DNA of 64,000 nt from Ochromonas danica (GCA_015146655.1 VKHL01000030.1:170415-234414); one strand, 5' to 3'. Shown: positions 11,445 to 22,226, numbered from the stretch's first letter. Program-made: numbers and translations. The notes: generated by a model from the letters alone, not told the origin.

Positions 11445-13269
11445 ATGGTCAGAGTAGTTTGGTCACTATTTATTATTGTATTTTATTGGATTGTAGTACT
11501 GTACGGTAATGAAGATGTCTGTCAAAGTAACAATGATTTGAATGAGCTCCATCAATGCTGGAGTCGTCGATGGTCCACACCAATTGACTTGCTTCGCTGT
11601 GTCAACGCCACCAACACACGACGCTTCACCAATCTACAGCAGACATCGCATGATCAGCCTATTTGCTTGCTAACGCGTGTTACCACTGATATTACTGACT
11701 ACGCGGCCTATAGCTATTTCGTCCAGAGCATCTTTGCTTCTTGTCGAGGATACGTCATGTTGCCTCTTCTACCTGATAGTGAAAGAAAGGATTATCAATA
11801 CCATCGGAAGCTTGTTCCTATATTAGAGACCATGCTAAACAAAGAAGTTGACTGTAAATTCGTTGTTTGGTTTGATGCAGGCAGGTGTTTGATCAGCTTC
11901 CAGCCCCATGTTGTCTCCTTTCTCTAATGGATCGCTTTGAGTGTGTCCAGATCTCATCCCGCTGACTATGGCTTTTCATGTCGAGAATATTGTAGCTAGG
12001 CATCCTGAAACACATATCTGGATGTCAGCGGATGTCAGTACAGTTGCAAACACTGGTTGTATTATTCTCCGCAATTCGCTGTGGAGTGAGTCTTTCCTTT
12101 TGGATTGGCTAGCTTGTAAAGATGAGTTAGGTAGTCTGAATGAGCAATTGGGGTTGCAATGTACTATTAGGTTGCATGGCGGGGCTATTCCCGAACAACT
12201 GTCGATACTGGATGGAGCAGCTCTCAATTCTCTTGCCCCAGCCATGGGAAAGCAACTTCCACACCACCAGGTCAGTTTCTGTCCCCATTCGGCTCATAGA
12301 TGCTTTATCTAATCCATTCACTGTCTTTCCGCATGTCAAAGATTTTACATCTGGCAGCTGAAGATGCTGCCTTGAGAGCAGCAGTCTTCAAGGAGGTCGC
12401 ACAGACTTTGGCCGCGAATATTCACTCACTAGAGAGCTTGCCTTATCAGATGAGCATGAGCCGACAGCGACTACAACAGTTATCGATAACCATGTTAGAT
12501 TGTCAATTTACTTAACATTTATATCTGTATTTTTAATATCTTTGCTCTCGTTTACCAGATACCAGGAAATCTTTGCAAGTACAGAAGGCGTTATTCGGCA
12601 ATCGTTAGAACGCGACCTTCCCAAGGGGTTACTGGACGTTGAGATTGTTGCAAAGTACAGACTCGCTGCCAGCAAGTTAGTTCATTCCAAGCTGTATCAT
12701 TTGCAAGACAATGCCCAATTTTCGGGCTCTGATATAAGCGAGGATGATCTCATAAACTTGATCATCACACAAGATCAAGCATATCAACTCATCCTAGAGA
12801 TGTTGATGGAGACGCTGAGTATTGTGCTTCAGCTAGATAGCAAGGTAACTATCCATTTTCGCTGTGCTTGTTGCCCTGACCAATTAATGTACTTGTTATT
12901 ATTTAGGCCGTGGAGACTTTGCTTTGGAAAGCGAATTCAGCACCAAAGCTGTATGGACAATTGAACTCAGTTTTTGGAGCGAACCCAAATAAATCCTTTG
13001 GAATTGAGATAGCTTTGACACAAAAAATTGCCGAGCTCTTGAAGATTGCCGCGGAGCTAGGTTATGAACTATTGATATCTTACGTAGACTACATCATATT
13101 ATCTCAAATGCCGATGGATGCAGATGCTACTGTGGGAGTTCTTTTGAACGAGATTTCTGCCCTGTTGTCGTTGTTACAAGTTGTTGTTCATCCTCGCCAA
13201 CGTGTTCTTGTCGATGATATGAGACGCGACTTTGATGATTACGTTTCTAACTATTTAAAAGGTATCTAA
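11445..13269 (+). CDS. GT-A fold glycosyltransferase-like type II membrane protein (GT34-like)
   Basis: Five-exon model: 11445-11880, 11951-12270, 12342-12478 (or to 12493), 12559-12844, 12907-13269, about 513 aa. The N-terminus MVRVVWSLFIIVFYWIVVLYG is a signal anchor or signal peptide. Joining exons 1 and 2 gives CKFVVWFDADLIPL, a DxD motif at residues 144-146 that binds the metal and nucleotide-sugar. NTGCIILRNSLWSESFLLDW follows, the second conserved block of GT34/GMA12-MNN10-like enzymes. That first junction needs a GC-AG intron (11881-11950). The donor of intron 3 is weak (gttatc or gttaga), so exon 3's end is uncertain. The C-terminal third is helical and unlike known GT domains. Likely a Golgi enzyme; donor sugar unknown. 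Confidence 0.7.
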
Positions 13270-13318
13270 TACAGAATATCTGCAGTCTCTAAAAATAAAA
13301 AACATGGACAGTGCTCGC

Positions 13319-13909
13319 TCAGTGGTAACATCCATCACTATCCACTTGTTTTTGAAAGCCAGGACCATATGAGTAGAATAATCCACTCATGTTTTCATTG
13401 ATTGTGACTTTGAAGTCTTTGTCACAGTTTAGACATCTATACAATGTCACTTTGGAACCTTGCAGACAACCTTCTTTTTCTTCCTCAAGTACAAGATAGT
13501 CTTTGTGACGTCCCCAACATTGACAGTATGGACAGCGCATATCGTCTCTTGGCTCTTGTAGAGCCTCCGCATCTCTTTCTGCTTGTTGTTGGTCCAACAA
13601 GGCCTGATGAGCTAAATATGCGGGACTACTTTTACCCCCATGGTACGAACCTCCAATTTTACCAAAATCGTCTCTTTCTTCCTCAAGCAACAACTTCAAA
13701 GTTTTATTTATTTTTGTATTATTTGCACTTGATTCTTCCACTTCGTATTCCTTGGCTAAGATTGACTTTATAGTGGGTAGACCAACAAGAGATTCTTGTT
13801 TTGTCAGCAAATCAAGAATTTTGTCTTTGAGTGTTTTTGGTGCTTTCTTGGCCACTTTCTTTGAGTTTGAAGCACCTTCAGAGTTGGATACCAATTTGCG
13901 TTTGGACAT
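13319..13909 (-). CDS. winged-helix (linker-histone-like) plus zinc-ribbon protein
   Basis: Intronless, 196 aa from the ATG at 13909-13907 (MSKRKLVSNSEG). The frame extends further upstream, but with no other good start, and into the HSP70 promoter side. A Lys-rich leader (KKVAKKAPKTLKDKIL) leads into a roughly 65-residue segment, about 28-95. Its helix-helix-helix-wing pattern ends in FGKIGGSYHGG and resembles H15/linker-histone or related winged helices. The C-terminal part has CPYC near residue 130 and CLNC about 35 residues later, a treble-clef or ribbon zinc site. I do not recognise a named family with this order. Nucleic-acid or chromatin binding is inferred. Its stop lies 49 bp from the convergent glycosyltransferase stop, and it shares a 271-bp divergent promoter with HSP70. 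Confidence 0.7.
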   Translation of the reverse strand: MSKRKLVSNSEGASNSKKVAKKAPKTLKDKILDLLTKQESLVGLPTIKSILAKEYEVEESSANNTKINKTLKLLLEEERDDFGKIGGSYHGGKSSPAYLAHQALLDQQQAERDAEALQEPRDDMRCPYCQCWGRHKDYLVLEEEKEGCLQGSKVTLYRCLNCDKDFKVTINENMSGLFYSYGPGFQKQVDSDGCYH

Positions 13910-14055
13910 TTTTGATTCAGTGAAAAAATATGATATAACTGTGAATGTGATGATGAAACCTTGAGTGCTTTGTTTTTGAGTGCTTTCCAGAGAGATTGCA
14001 TGCTTCCCGCGCAATAAGACTGATGAGCATTACGGAGGCGCATTTTTTGAGTTTT

Positions 14056-14086
14056 CGAATATTCGTCGCCCAGAACCTTCTAGAAG
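14056..14086. promoter_or_regulatory. heat-shock elements in the divergent H1-like/HSP70 promoter
   Basis: AGAACCTTCTAGAAG at 14072-14086 is a perfect three-unit heat-shock element (GAA-nn-TTC-nn-GAA). A second, two-unit copy, CGAATATTCG, is at 14056-14065. They lie 95-125 bp upstream of the HSP70 ATG and 147-177 bp upstream of the H1-like gene's ATG, so both genes could respond to HSF. Confidence 0.8.
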
Positions 14087-14180
14087 GTACTCTCTGGTTC
14101 GTGGCTGGCAGGCACCGTCAACTGTTGGTGGACACAATCAATTGTGAATATCTATCACTTTGTCTTTTAGTGAAAAGAAA

Positions 14181-16142
14181 ATGTCCACTGTTGAAGGAGC
14201 TTCTGTTGGTATTGATTTGGGTACCACCTACTCTTGTGTTGGTGTGTGGCAGAATGATCGTGTGGAGATTATTGCCAACGATCAGGGTAACCGTACCACC
14301 CCTTCTTATGTTGCTTTCAACGACACTGAGCGTCTCATTGGTGATGCCGCCAAGAACCAAGTTGCCATGAACGCTTCTAACACCGTCTTCGATGCCAAGC
14401 GTCTCATTGGTCGTCGCTTCAATGACACTGCCGTCCAGTCTGATATGAAGCACTGGCCTTTCAAGGTCATTGATGGTCCTGCTGGCAAGCCTCTCATCCA
14501 AGTCCAGTACAAGGGTGAGACCAAGCAGTTCGCTGCTGAGGAAATCTCTTCCATGGTCTTGATCAAGATGAAGGAGATTGCTGAGGCCTACCTTGGCCGT
14601 GAGGTGAAGAACGCTGTCATCACTGTCCCTGCCTACTTCAACGACTCTCAGCGCCAGGCTACCAAGGATGCTGGTGTCATTGCTGGCCTCAACGTGCTTC
14701 GTATCATCAACGAGCCCACTGCTGCTGCCATTGCCTACGGTCTTGACAAGAAAGGTGCTGAGAAGAACGTTCTCATCTTCGATCTTGGAGGTGGAACCTT
14801 CGATGTGTCCCTCCTCACTATCGAGGAAGGTATTTTCGAAGTGAAGGCCACTGCTGGTGATACTCACTTGGGTGGTGAGGATTTCGATAACCGCATGGTC
14901 GACCACTTCACTCAAGAGTTCAAGCGCAAGTTCAAGAAGGACATCTCTGACAACCAGCGTGCTCTTCGTCGTCTCCGCACTGCCTGCGAACGCGCGAAGA
15001 GAACCCTCTCCGCTTCTACCCAGGCTCATATTGAGATCGACTCCTTGTATGAGGGCATTGACTTCAACTCCGTTATTACTCGTGCCCGCTTCGAGGACTT
15101 GAACATGGACTACTTCCGCAAGTGCATGGAGCCTGTTGAGAAGGTTCTCAAGGACTCTAAGCTATCCAAGTCTCAGGTTCATGAGGTTGTCTTGGTCGGT
15201 GGTTCTACTCGTATCCCCAAGGTTCAGGAACTTCTTTCTGAGTTCTTCAACGGAAAGGAGTTGAACAAGTCCATCAACCCTGATGAAGCCGTTGCCTACG
15301 GTGCTACTGTCCAGGCTGCTATCCTCTCTGGCTCCGACAAGTCTGAGAAGCTTCAGGACCTCCTGCTTCTCGATGTCACTCCTCTTTCTTTGGGTATCGA
15401 GACTGCCGGTGGTGTGATGACCACCCTCATCAAGCGCAACACCACCGTGCCTGCTAAGAAGTCCCAGACCTTCTCCACCTACGCTGACAACCAGCCTGGT
15501 GTGCTCATTCAGGTCTTCGAAGGTGAGCGTGCCATGACCAAGGACAACAACTTGCTTGGCAAGTTCCAGCTTGAGGGTATTCCTCCTATGCCTCGCGGTG
15601 TTCCTCAAATCGATGTCACTTTCGATATCGATGCTAACGGTATCTTGAACGTTTCTGCCATGGAGAAGTCCACCGGCAAGGAGCAGAAGATTACTATCAA
15701 GAACGACAAGGGTCGCATGTCTGCCGATGAGATCGAGCGTCTTGTCCAAGAGGCTGAGAGATACAAGGCTGAGGATGAGGCTAACCGTGCTCGCATTGAG
15801 TCTAAGAACGGTCTTGAGAACTACGTCTTCCAGATCAAGAGCAGCATCAACGATGAGAAGCTTGCTGATAAGATCCCTGAGGCTGAGAAGAAGAAGGTTT
15901 TGGATGCTATTAACGAGACTACCCGATGGCTCGACAGCAACCAGCATGCTGAGAAGGAGGAGTATGAGGAGAAGCAGAAGCACTTGGAGTCTATTGTTCT
16001 TCCTGTTTTGCAGAATCTTTCTGGTGGTGCTGCCCCTGGTGGCTTCCCTGGAGCCGCTCCTGGCGGTTTCCCTGGTGGAGCTACTTCCTCTGGTCCTGCT
16101 GAGGCTGCCGATGAGGGACCTAAGATCGAGGAGATCGATTAA
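14181..16142 (+). CDS. HSP70: cytosolic HSP70 chaperone
   Basis: Intronless, 653 aa, ATG at 14181. All HSP70 signatures are present: [13 protein letters not shown] near residue 10, [14 protein letters not shown] near 195, and [13 protein letters not shown] near 335. The [19 protein letters not shown] linker leads to the substrate-binding domain, then the helical lid. The tail contains [14 protein letters not shown], marking the cytosolic/nuclear class, and ends EEID instead of the usual EEVD that docks TPR co-chaperones. There is no signal peptide or ER-retention tail. Length and motifs are normal. Codons are strongly C-ending, consistent with high expression. The upstream heat-shock elements indicate HSF control; it may be constitutive and inducible. 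Confidence 0.98.
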   Translation: MSTVEGASVGIDLGTTYSCVGVWQNDRVEIIANDQGNRTTPSYVAFNDTERLIGDAAKNQVAMNASNTVFDAKRLIGRRFNDTAVQSDMKHWPFKVIDGPAGKPLIQVQYKGETKQFAAEEISSMVLIKMKEIAEAYLGREVKNAVITVPAYFNDSQRQATKDAGVIAGLNVLRIINEPTAAAIAYGLDKKGAEKNVLIFDLGGGTFDVSLLTIEEGIFEVKATAGDTHLGGEDFDNRMVDHFTQEFKRKFKKDISDNQRALRRLRTACERAKRTLSASTQAHIEIDSLYEGIDFNSVITRARFEDLNMDYFRKCMEPVEKVLKDSKLSKSQVHEVVLVGGSTRIPKVQELLSEFFNGKELNKSINPDEAVAYGATVQAAILSGSDKSEKLQDLLLLDVTPLSLGIETAGGVMTTLIKRNTTVPAKKSQTFSTYADNQPGVLIQVFEGERAMTKDNNLLGKFQLEGIPPMPRGVPQIDVTFDIDANGILNVSAMEKSTGKEQKITIKNDKGRMSADEIERLVQEAERYKAEDEANRARIESKNGLENYVFQIKSSINDEKLADKIPEAEKKKVLDAINETTRWLDSNQHAEKEEYEEKQKHLESIVLPVLQNLSGGAAPGGFPGAAPGGFPGGATSSGPAEAADEGPKIEEID

Positions 16143-16741
16143 ATTCTTATCCCTACTCTCTCTTCGTGTAGTCAATAGTTGTGATTTTTTATGGTAGTTG
16201 TCAAAAAGATGGCCATGCCCAACTACTACTGTTGAAGTAGGCATCCCCCTGTCAAAATAATTTACTTTAACAAGTTGAAAATAATAATTGAAATTTTGAC
16301 CATACTTTTCTTTTTTTTTATTGTCCGCTTAGATTGTACTTTCTGACATCGCCTGAACCAAAAGCGGTTAATGCTCTCTTGCCCTGCAAGGGAACCCGGG
16401 TCAACCAGGACATAAGGTTTACTCTTTTTGAGGGGGCCAGGAACGCCACATCATACCAGACGCTAACATTCCATTCGGTGTGCAATTTGCATGTTGGTGA
16501 TGTCACTGAGAAAGAAGATATGCAGTTGCAACGGAACTGTGTGGCTGTGTCGGAACTATTAACTACTCTCTCTCTCTACTGTTGTCGAACTGTGCTTGAG
16601 GTCTGCGCGAAGCCAAGCAAGCCTTCCACCTTGATTAGTCCTAAGATCTCCTCTCCTCTAACGTTGAGATACCGTCTCTCTTCGTTTTTTTTTTATCTAT
16701 GAGATATGCTCAATCATAGTGGAAGAGAGCGATTTTAGGAA
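16143..16741. other. intergenic spacer between HSP70 and histidine kinase 1
   Basis: Contains the HSP70 3' UTR, a T-rich run near 16310-16320 and another at 16685-16693. No convincing gene; an open stretch at 16334-16702 lacks an ATG start and any recognisable domain. Confidence 0.6.
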
Positions 16742-19700
16742 ATGATAGTACCAGTAACTTGGTGGTTCAATCAGAAATGTTATTCTGTTTGTTCCCGTTA
16801 TGAACCATTTCGAACTGTTGTAAAAGTTCTTGACTCCTATATATATAAATATGCCTTTCTCTCAGGCTTTCTGATCATTTCAATATATTCAATTCTATGC
16901 TTCATGCCACTGTTGACTCCACACAGTGCTATTGACCGATTTGGCTTCGACCTTGAACCATGGAGAAACTTTCAATATGCAGTTAGTGATGAGTCCTATT
17001 CGAAATGGCTTTTGGTTAGCATCTTTGTAGCTATTCCATTAGGCCTGGAGTTAGTACTGGATTATCCTAAAATCTTTGAAAGTTATGAAGAACGAGAAAA
17101 TTGGCTTGCCACACTCTTGCTCATCTTAACTTTTGTTGTCCCGAATTCCATCCTGTACTGTCTTATTTATTATTGCCCTGCAGTTCTGATTAAAAATGAA
17201 GTCCTTCTGACCAGATTTGCTTTTGTACGTATTCAACAACAATTCTACACATTCGCCATGCTCGCCATGATGTTTGGGCGGCGGATTGAATATGCACGGA
17301 ATACGAAATATACATTTCTTAACTTCTCTGTTGAGAAGAGGACCGTGACGGTTCTTAGCTTGTTCATGTTTGGGAAAGCTTTTGACCTGCTTGGAGATGC
17401 CTTTAATAAATCCCTCTCTCGTGTTGGTTATGTGGTCAATACGTTAGCAGTGGTCGCTCTGTTGCTGCTGTTGATTCGAATGCTCTATATGCAAGTATAT
17501 CAATACGTAAAGCGAGGAAAGTTTCCAACACATTATCATCTATCGGACTGTATGCTATGCTCAACGAACATCCTATTCGTGGTCTTTAGCTTTATTGTTC
17601 AGGCATACGCCACTGCTAACCCACCTCACCATGAGGAACAAGCTAAAGCTATTGTCAAATGTGAGATATTTCTTCAAATTGGACTTGCCTGCTTTATTCA
17701 AATCATATCTGGAAGGAAGAATAAGTTATTGGCGGAGATCAAACACGAGAAGTTAGAGACGAGACTGAATCTCATTCGTTATGTATCTCATGAAATGAGG
17801 ACTCCTTTAAACACCGCCTTCATGGGTTTGACGCTAGTCACTAATGATCTGAAGGTTTGGAGAAGGAAGGTTCGCTCAGAAGAACATCGCGAGCAAGATC
17901 TACAAGCCATGAGGGAGATTATGGCGTCAATGTCGGATGCAGCTTCTCCTCGCAGCGTTAATGGTGGCAGAGATCAACCACCATCTCCATTACATAGATC
18001 TTTGCTTGTACGCTCGTTTAAGACATCAGCTGTTGGATTGTCAAATGATGTTCAGCATACTGAACCAACATCCACAGATCCAGTGGTTTCGTTAGCGCGA
18101 ACTGAAAGCCCGTATAGAAGCATTGACTTGAATCAACCTTGGGATAAACCTATGCATGATGATAGCAAGTCTGATGCAGATGATAGGAAAAAAGGAAGTG
18201 AAACCAATATTTCGGGCATGCTTACTCCTTCTACTCAAATTGACAGTCGTGCAATAAGTGAAGCTTTGGATACATTGACTCAAGTCAATGATTCTTGTCA
18301 AGTTGCCCTATCCACACTGGATGACTTGTTGACCTTCGATAAGATTGATGAGCAAAAGCTGGTGGTGGAAATGCAGGATATCAGTCCTTGGTCGTTCGTT
18401 TGTGCCGCAGCCAAACCTTTCTCTATCAATGCAAAGCAAACCCACGTTCATTTCGCGGTGAAGCTGCATGATCGAGAATCAGGTTGGGCGAGGCGGCATA
18501 TGATTCGTGGGGATCCATTCAAGCTGAGCCAAGTCCTGCGGAATTTGATCTCCAATGCCTTGAAGTTCACTCCTGCAGAGGGCAATGTGGAAGTGAGAGT
18601 ACAAAGAGATCCTGATTTCAACAATAAAGACATAGTTCGCATCAGTGTGACGGATACGGGGGCAGGCATTTCTCCTCAGAACCAGAAGAAGCTGTTTGGT
18701 CAGTACGTGCAGTTCAATGCCGGTGCTCTGCAGCAAGGCAAAGGGTCAGGACTAGGTTTATGGATCAGCAAAAGTAAGTGTGCATGTTTTAGGTGTTTCT
18801 TATTGATTAGAGATGTTATTCTGATGGGCTTGCTTTTGTTTGGGTTGTTCGAATGTGTATATTCAGGCATAGTGGAGATGCATGAAGGCCAGATCGGTGT
18901 GATTTCTGAAGGAGAAGGCTGTGGCAGTATGTTCTATGTTGATTTGCCTTTGTTCAGGCGGTCGATTGTTACTTCTACTGGCGATCCCGCTTCTCATTCT
19001 TCTCGAGGAAGGTCTTTCGGAAGTTCTGCGAGCATCCGTAATTTGTACGAAAGACCTCCATCTGATGAAGCTGGTGTAGTTTCTGCGTCCTCTGCTGCTG
19101 TTTCTGCCGCAGCTCCAGCTTCATGGGACAGTGAGCTCAATCCGACTATACCTGCGATGTCACTCTCTGTTCGTAAGGCTGCGGACAACATCATTCTCGA
19201 CACTGACCAGTCAGTTCCTAGTAATCGTGTCATCAAACAAAAGAAGATGCGGAAGAGCTTTCTTAATTCCTCATGGGAGTGGCGAATAGGAAAGTCGCAG
19301 CTTGAGCCCGAATTCCCGGTTGACAATATTAACAATGAGGCGCATGCTCATTCAACAGTGTGGGATAGGGTTTGGACACTTCTTGGTTATCGATACTGGT
19401 GGGGTGCACCCGCTGATCATTGTAGAATGGTACAGGATGATGCCAATTCCTTGGTGTCTGATCTTAACACTGTACCTGGAGTTGGTGGCGATGATGGTTC
19501 ATCCAATAACTCTCTTTCCAAGACGAAGCGTGCGGAAAGTAGGATCTTCCTCGACTATCCTGTGCGTCTCTGGATCAACAAGCGTTGTAACAATGCCAAT
19601 CTAGGTGCTGCAAACTCTCAGAGTTCTCTTCTTCCTGATCAGATCATTGAAGGATATGAAAGACAACTCGTTGTTGATGATCAGGATAATGCCGTCGTGA

Positions 19701-21127
19701 AAACAGAAAGTGACGAGATGAGGCTTCGGAATGAATACTATGATCCTACCGAGCACGCTGTGTTTGATTACTCTGATAGCTACCTCAGCATGATTCCAGA
19801 GGAATTAGACTATTCTATGAAAGTTGTGAATATGGATGATCAAGATTCTTTGGTGAGATTAAATTCTCCCTCGCTGGAAGAAGTACCATTTGAGACAAAA
19901 CCCAATCCTCGTGTATTGCGCAAGAATTCGTCTACCTTCTCATTGCTGAAAGGGCGAACATCAAATGCCCACACAATTCGTCAAGATAGTAGTGGGCGTG
20001 TGCAACCAAGTGCTCTTCGGCCGGATAGCCAAACCAGTTCAGAAAGCGATTTCCGCGTCTTCTCGTCTATTTCTCCCTCAAAGCTTCTCAACCCTCCACT
20101 AAGACCGATGAGTGGGACACTAGATGATTATGGACTTCAGGTGGCCCCATCACAGTCTGTTTCATCGGTTGAAGAAATAGAGAGAGGAGAACATGTTAAC
20201 TCGACTGCTGCTGTACCTTTGCGATTACGACATGACTCTTGTGATAGCCTTCAATCGGATGACAGCAATGTGGCAGTCCGATATAACTCACCGAAGTATT
20301 CAACACAGCAGATCCAAAGCAGCAATAATGCTTCGAATCATAAGATCAATAGTCCGCCAAATTTGACTATCAACACCAATTCATCGTTCAGTTCTCTCCC
20401 TGCACAGCTTCAAACTCCGCTTTCCAGACAATTCACCGCGCCACTCTTGCCAGCACAAAGCGATAGAACTATACGATTGCATGAACATCCGGCATTAAAC
20501 AGAGAGGCATTTAACCGTCATGATAGCGAGGTTAGGAATAGATGGCAACAAGGTCTGAAGATCTTGTTGGTGGATGATGTCTTATCCAATCGCAAGCTCT
20601 GCTCTAAACTGTTGACCTCTCACGGTCATGTTGTACTGGATGCTCATGATGGCCAGCATGGCTTGGAGGTTTGGCAGGAGCATCAAAGATTGTATGGGAG
20701 TATGAGTGGCAGCAGTGATAATAATGCGAATTGTGGTGATGCTGCGTCTATCAATACTCCTCCATATCATCTGCCTTCATCTAATATTGCAACACAACCT
20801 CGAGAACAAGAGCAAGTGCAGGTTCAGCGATCTGGTCGACATGGACAATTCACGACCTCTTCCTTCAACAGCAATGGCAATGGCAGTGCCGCTTTGACGG
20901 ATCGTCCCTTCGACTTGATATTATTGGATGATAACATGCCTCGTCTATCAGGCTTTCAGACTGCACAAGCCCTGCGCAAGCTGGGCTATAAAGGGTTGAT
21001 AATTGGAGTGACAGGAGATGTCCACGAGGAAGCAGTGCAGCGCTTTCTCTCTCATGGTGCAGACCATGTTTTATCCAAGCCATTGGATATCGAAAAGCTT
21101 CGCACCAACGTATTGCGGCTTTCTTAG
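16742..21127 (+). CDS. hybrid histidine kinase, paralog 1 (multi-pass membrane sensor)
   Basis: Two exons, 16742-18773 and 18867-21127 (1430 aa). The 93-nt GT-AG intron is stop-free; its removal restores GLWISKSIVEMHEGQIG. The N-terminal 320 residues carry about seven hydrophobic segments, then a helix into the H-box SHEMRTPLN (His near residue 350). The second half of the dimerisation domain (DTLTQVNDSCQVALSTLDDL) comes only after a polar insert of about 125 residues. The ATPase domain has the N box (LRNLISNALKF), DTGAGIS and GKGSGLGLWISKS. A disordered 500-residue linker leads to a receiver domain, LKILLVDD to LSKPLDIEKL. This has phosphoacceptor Asp in LLDDNMP, Thr in GVTGD and Lys in SKPLD, but carries a ~60-residue Ser/Gln-rich insert. 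It signals by His-to-Asp phosphorelay; ligand unknown. Confidence 0.9.
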   Translation: MIVPVTWWFNQKCYSVCSRYEPFRTVVKVLDSYIYKYAFLSGFLIISIYSILCFMPLLTPHSAIDRFGFDLEPWRNFQYAVSDESYSKWLLVSIFVAIPLGLELVLDYPKIFESYEERENWLATLLLILTFVVPNSILYCLIYYCPAVLIKNEVLLTRFAFVRIQQQFYTFAMLAMMFGRRIEYARNTKYTFLNFSVEKRTVTVLSLFMFGKAFDLLGDAFNKSLSRVGYVVNTLAVVALLLLLIRMLYMQVYQYVKRGKFPTHYHLSDCMLCSTNILFVVFSFIVQAYATANPPHHEEQAKAIVKCEIFLQIGLACFIQIISGRKNKLLAEIKHEKLETRLNLIRYVSHEMRTPLNTAFMGLTLVTNDLKVWRRKVRSEEHREQDLQAMREIMASMSDAASPRSVNGGRDQPPSPLHRSLLVRSFKTSAVGLSNDVQHTEPTSTDPVVSLARTESPYRSIDLNQPWDKPMHDDSKSDADDRKKGSETNISGMLTPSTQIDSRAISEALDTLTQVNDSCQVALSTLDDLLTFDKIDEQKLVVEMQDISPWSFVCAAAKPFSINAKQTHVHFAVKLHDRESGWARRHMIRGDPFKLSQVLRNLISNALKFTPAEGNVEVRVQRDPDFNNKDIVRISVTDTGAGISPQNQKKLFGQYVQFNAGALQQGKGSGLGLWISKSKCACFRCFLLIRDVILMGLLLFGLFECVYSGIVEMHEGQIGVISEGEGCGSMFYVDLPLFRRSIVTSTGDPASHSSRGRSFGSSASIRNLYERPPSDEAGVVSASSAAVSAAAPASWDSELNPTIPAMSLSVRKAADNIILDTDQSVPSNRVIKQKKMRKSFLNSSWEWRIGKSQLEPEFPVDNINNEAHAHSTVWDRVWTLLGYRYWWGAPADHCRMVQDDANSLVSDLNTVPGVGGDDGSSNNSLSKTKRAESRIFLDYPVRLWINKRCNNANLGAANSQSSLLPDQIIEGYERQLVVDDQDNAVVKTESDEMRLRNEYYDPTEHAVFDYSDSYLSMIPEELDYSMKVVNMDDQDSLVRLNSPSLEEVPFETKPNPRVLRKNSSTFSLLKGRTSNAHTIRQDSSGRVQPSALRPDSQTSSESDFRVFSSISPSKLLNPPLRPMSGTLDDYGLQVAPSQSVSSVEEIERGEHVNSTAAVPLRLRHDSCDSLQSDDSNVAVRYNSPKYSTQQIQSSNNASNHKINSPPNLTINTNSSFSSLPAQLQTPLSRQFTAPLLPAQSDRTIRLHEHPALNREAFNRHDSEVRNRWQQGLKILLVDDVLSNRKLCSKLLTSHGHVVLDAHDGQHGLEVWQEHQRLYGSMSGSSDNNANCGDAASINTPPYHLPSSNIATQPREQEQVQVQRSGRHGQFTTSSFNSNGNGSAALTDRPFDLILLDDNMPRLSGFQTAQALRKLGYKGLIIGVTGDVHEEAVQRFLSHGADHVLSKPLDIEKLRTNVLRLS
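18350..18901 (+). repeat. 552-bp tract identical to 37372-37923 (kinase paralogs)
   Basis: Read side by side, the two copies match base for base from just after the variable GATTGAT/C codon to the variable codon after GGCCAGATCGGTGTG. The tract covers the ATPase-domain exon and the whole 93-bp intron. The flanks diverge quickly, a sign of gene conversion. Confidence 0.85.
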
Positions 21128-22226
21128 AACCGTTTATTTAGCATATTAAGTGGTAATCGTCCATACTATTGTTGTATCTTCCGTGAGTGTGATATGTTTT
21201 CTTTCTTTTTCTTAATGCATGATTGTTGCATACCTTGTATATATTTTGAATAAACTGGTTATCAAGGGTCGAACGAGCGATATGGTATGTGTTTGCTTTA
21301 AATACGACCAAGAGTGTCATTGCAACTTAATTTAGGTAGGAATTTTAACCTTGTTGATCAATTAATCAATCAATGAATAGTTTCGCTTTGGAGGATAATT
21401 CCTTCCAGTGCCCAGAATTGAATATTCACTTTGTATAATGTACATTACATCGTGCCATAATAATTATGAGGTGGTAGCATATATGCTACTCTGTTATGCA
21501 GCCGCTAATGAATGTATGATATATAGTTTGATGAAATGAATATGGTGATACGTGTTGACGTGTAATAGTACGAGTTTGTTGCGATACGAGAACTTTTGGG
21601 AGTGATTAGTTGTTAGGCGGTGGTTGCTTGCTTAGCCTTTCTCTTGTAATTATTTTATTTTCTGATCGGACTATGCTATTACTTGTTTGAATACTTTTCT
21701 ATTAGTCTAGCTCAACTACTACTTGTACATTTCCATCAAATCTATTCTTATTGTTGGCCAGAAAAGAAGAATTGACCAACATAGCTGTGCAAAGGCAAAA
21801 CACTAATGAATACAAGACACAACTTCTCTAATGCACTTCTAGAGGAGGCCAAAACACCCTTCCAAGACAAAACTCACGTCTGGGGGAACAAACACACAGT
21901 GGGGGTTTTGGTCCTCACTGCTGGACTTGGTCGGATTGTGGATTTCCTACGAGTTTAACTCACCGAAGTCACCAAATTTGGAATTATCTGACTTGCGATC
22001 TGCTGAATATCTCTTTGTGCGACCTCTTTGGAATTAATTAGATGTTGCCCATTTTTGATGATTTGAAGTGAGTCTACCAAATCCGGAAATGAATGCAGTT
22101 CTGTTATTGCGCGGGAGTTATACTACTATTAACTTAACAAGAACTGGCTGGATTGGAAACTGACTGGTTTGGTTGCAGAAGAAGGATTTGATTTGGTGAA
22201 CCTTTGTTCTTGTCATTTCTATTGGA
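21128..22226. other. 1.1-kb intergenic spacer
   Basis: AT-rich, with the kinase 3' UTR on the left and the 5' UTR/promoter of the small plastid-type gene on the right. I find no ORF with a recognisable domain, no tRNA and no repeat. Confidence 0.6.

Noticed and set aside
14118-16244. Two long antisense frames across HSP70
   Set aside because: A known effect of C-ending codons in HSP70 genes; the sense frame is beyond doubt.
16334-16702. 122-codon frame between HSP70 and kinase 1
   Set aside because: Starts at TTG, no ATG, no domain, odd composition.
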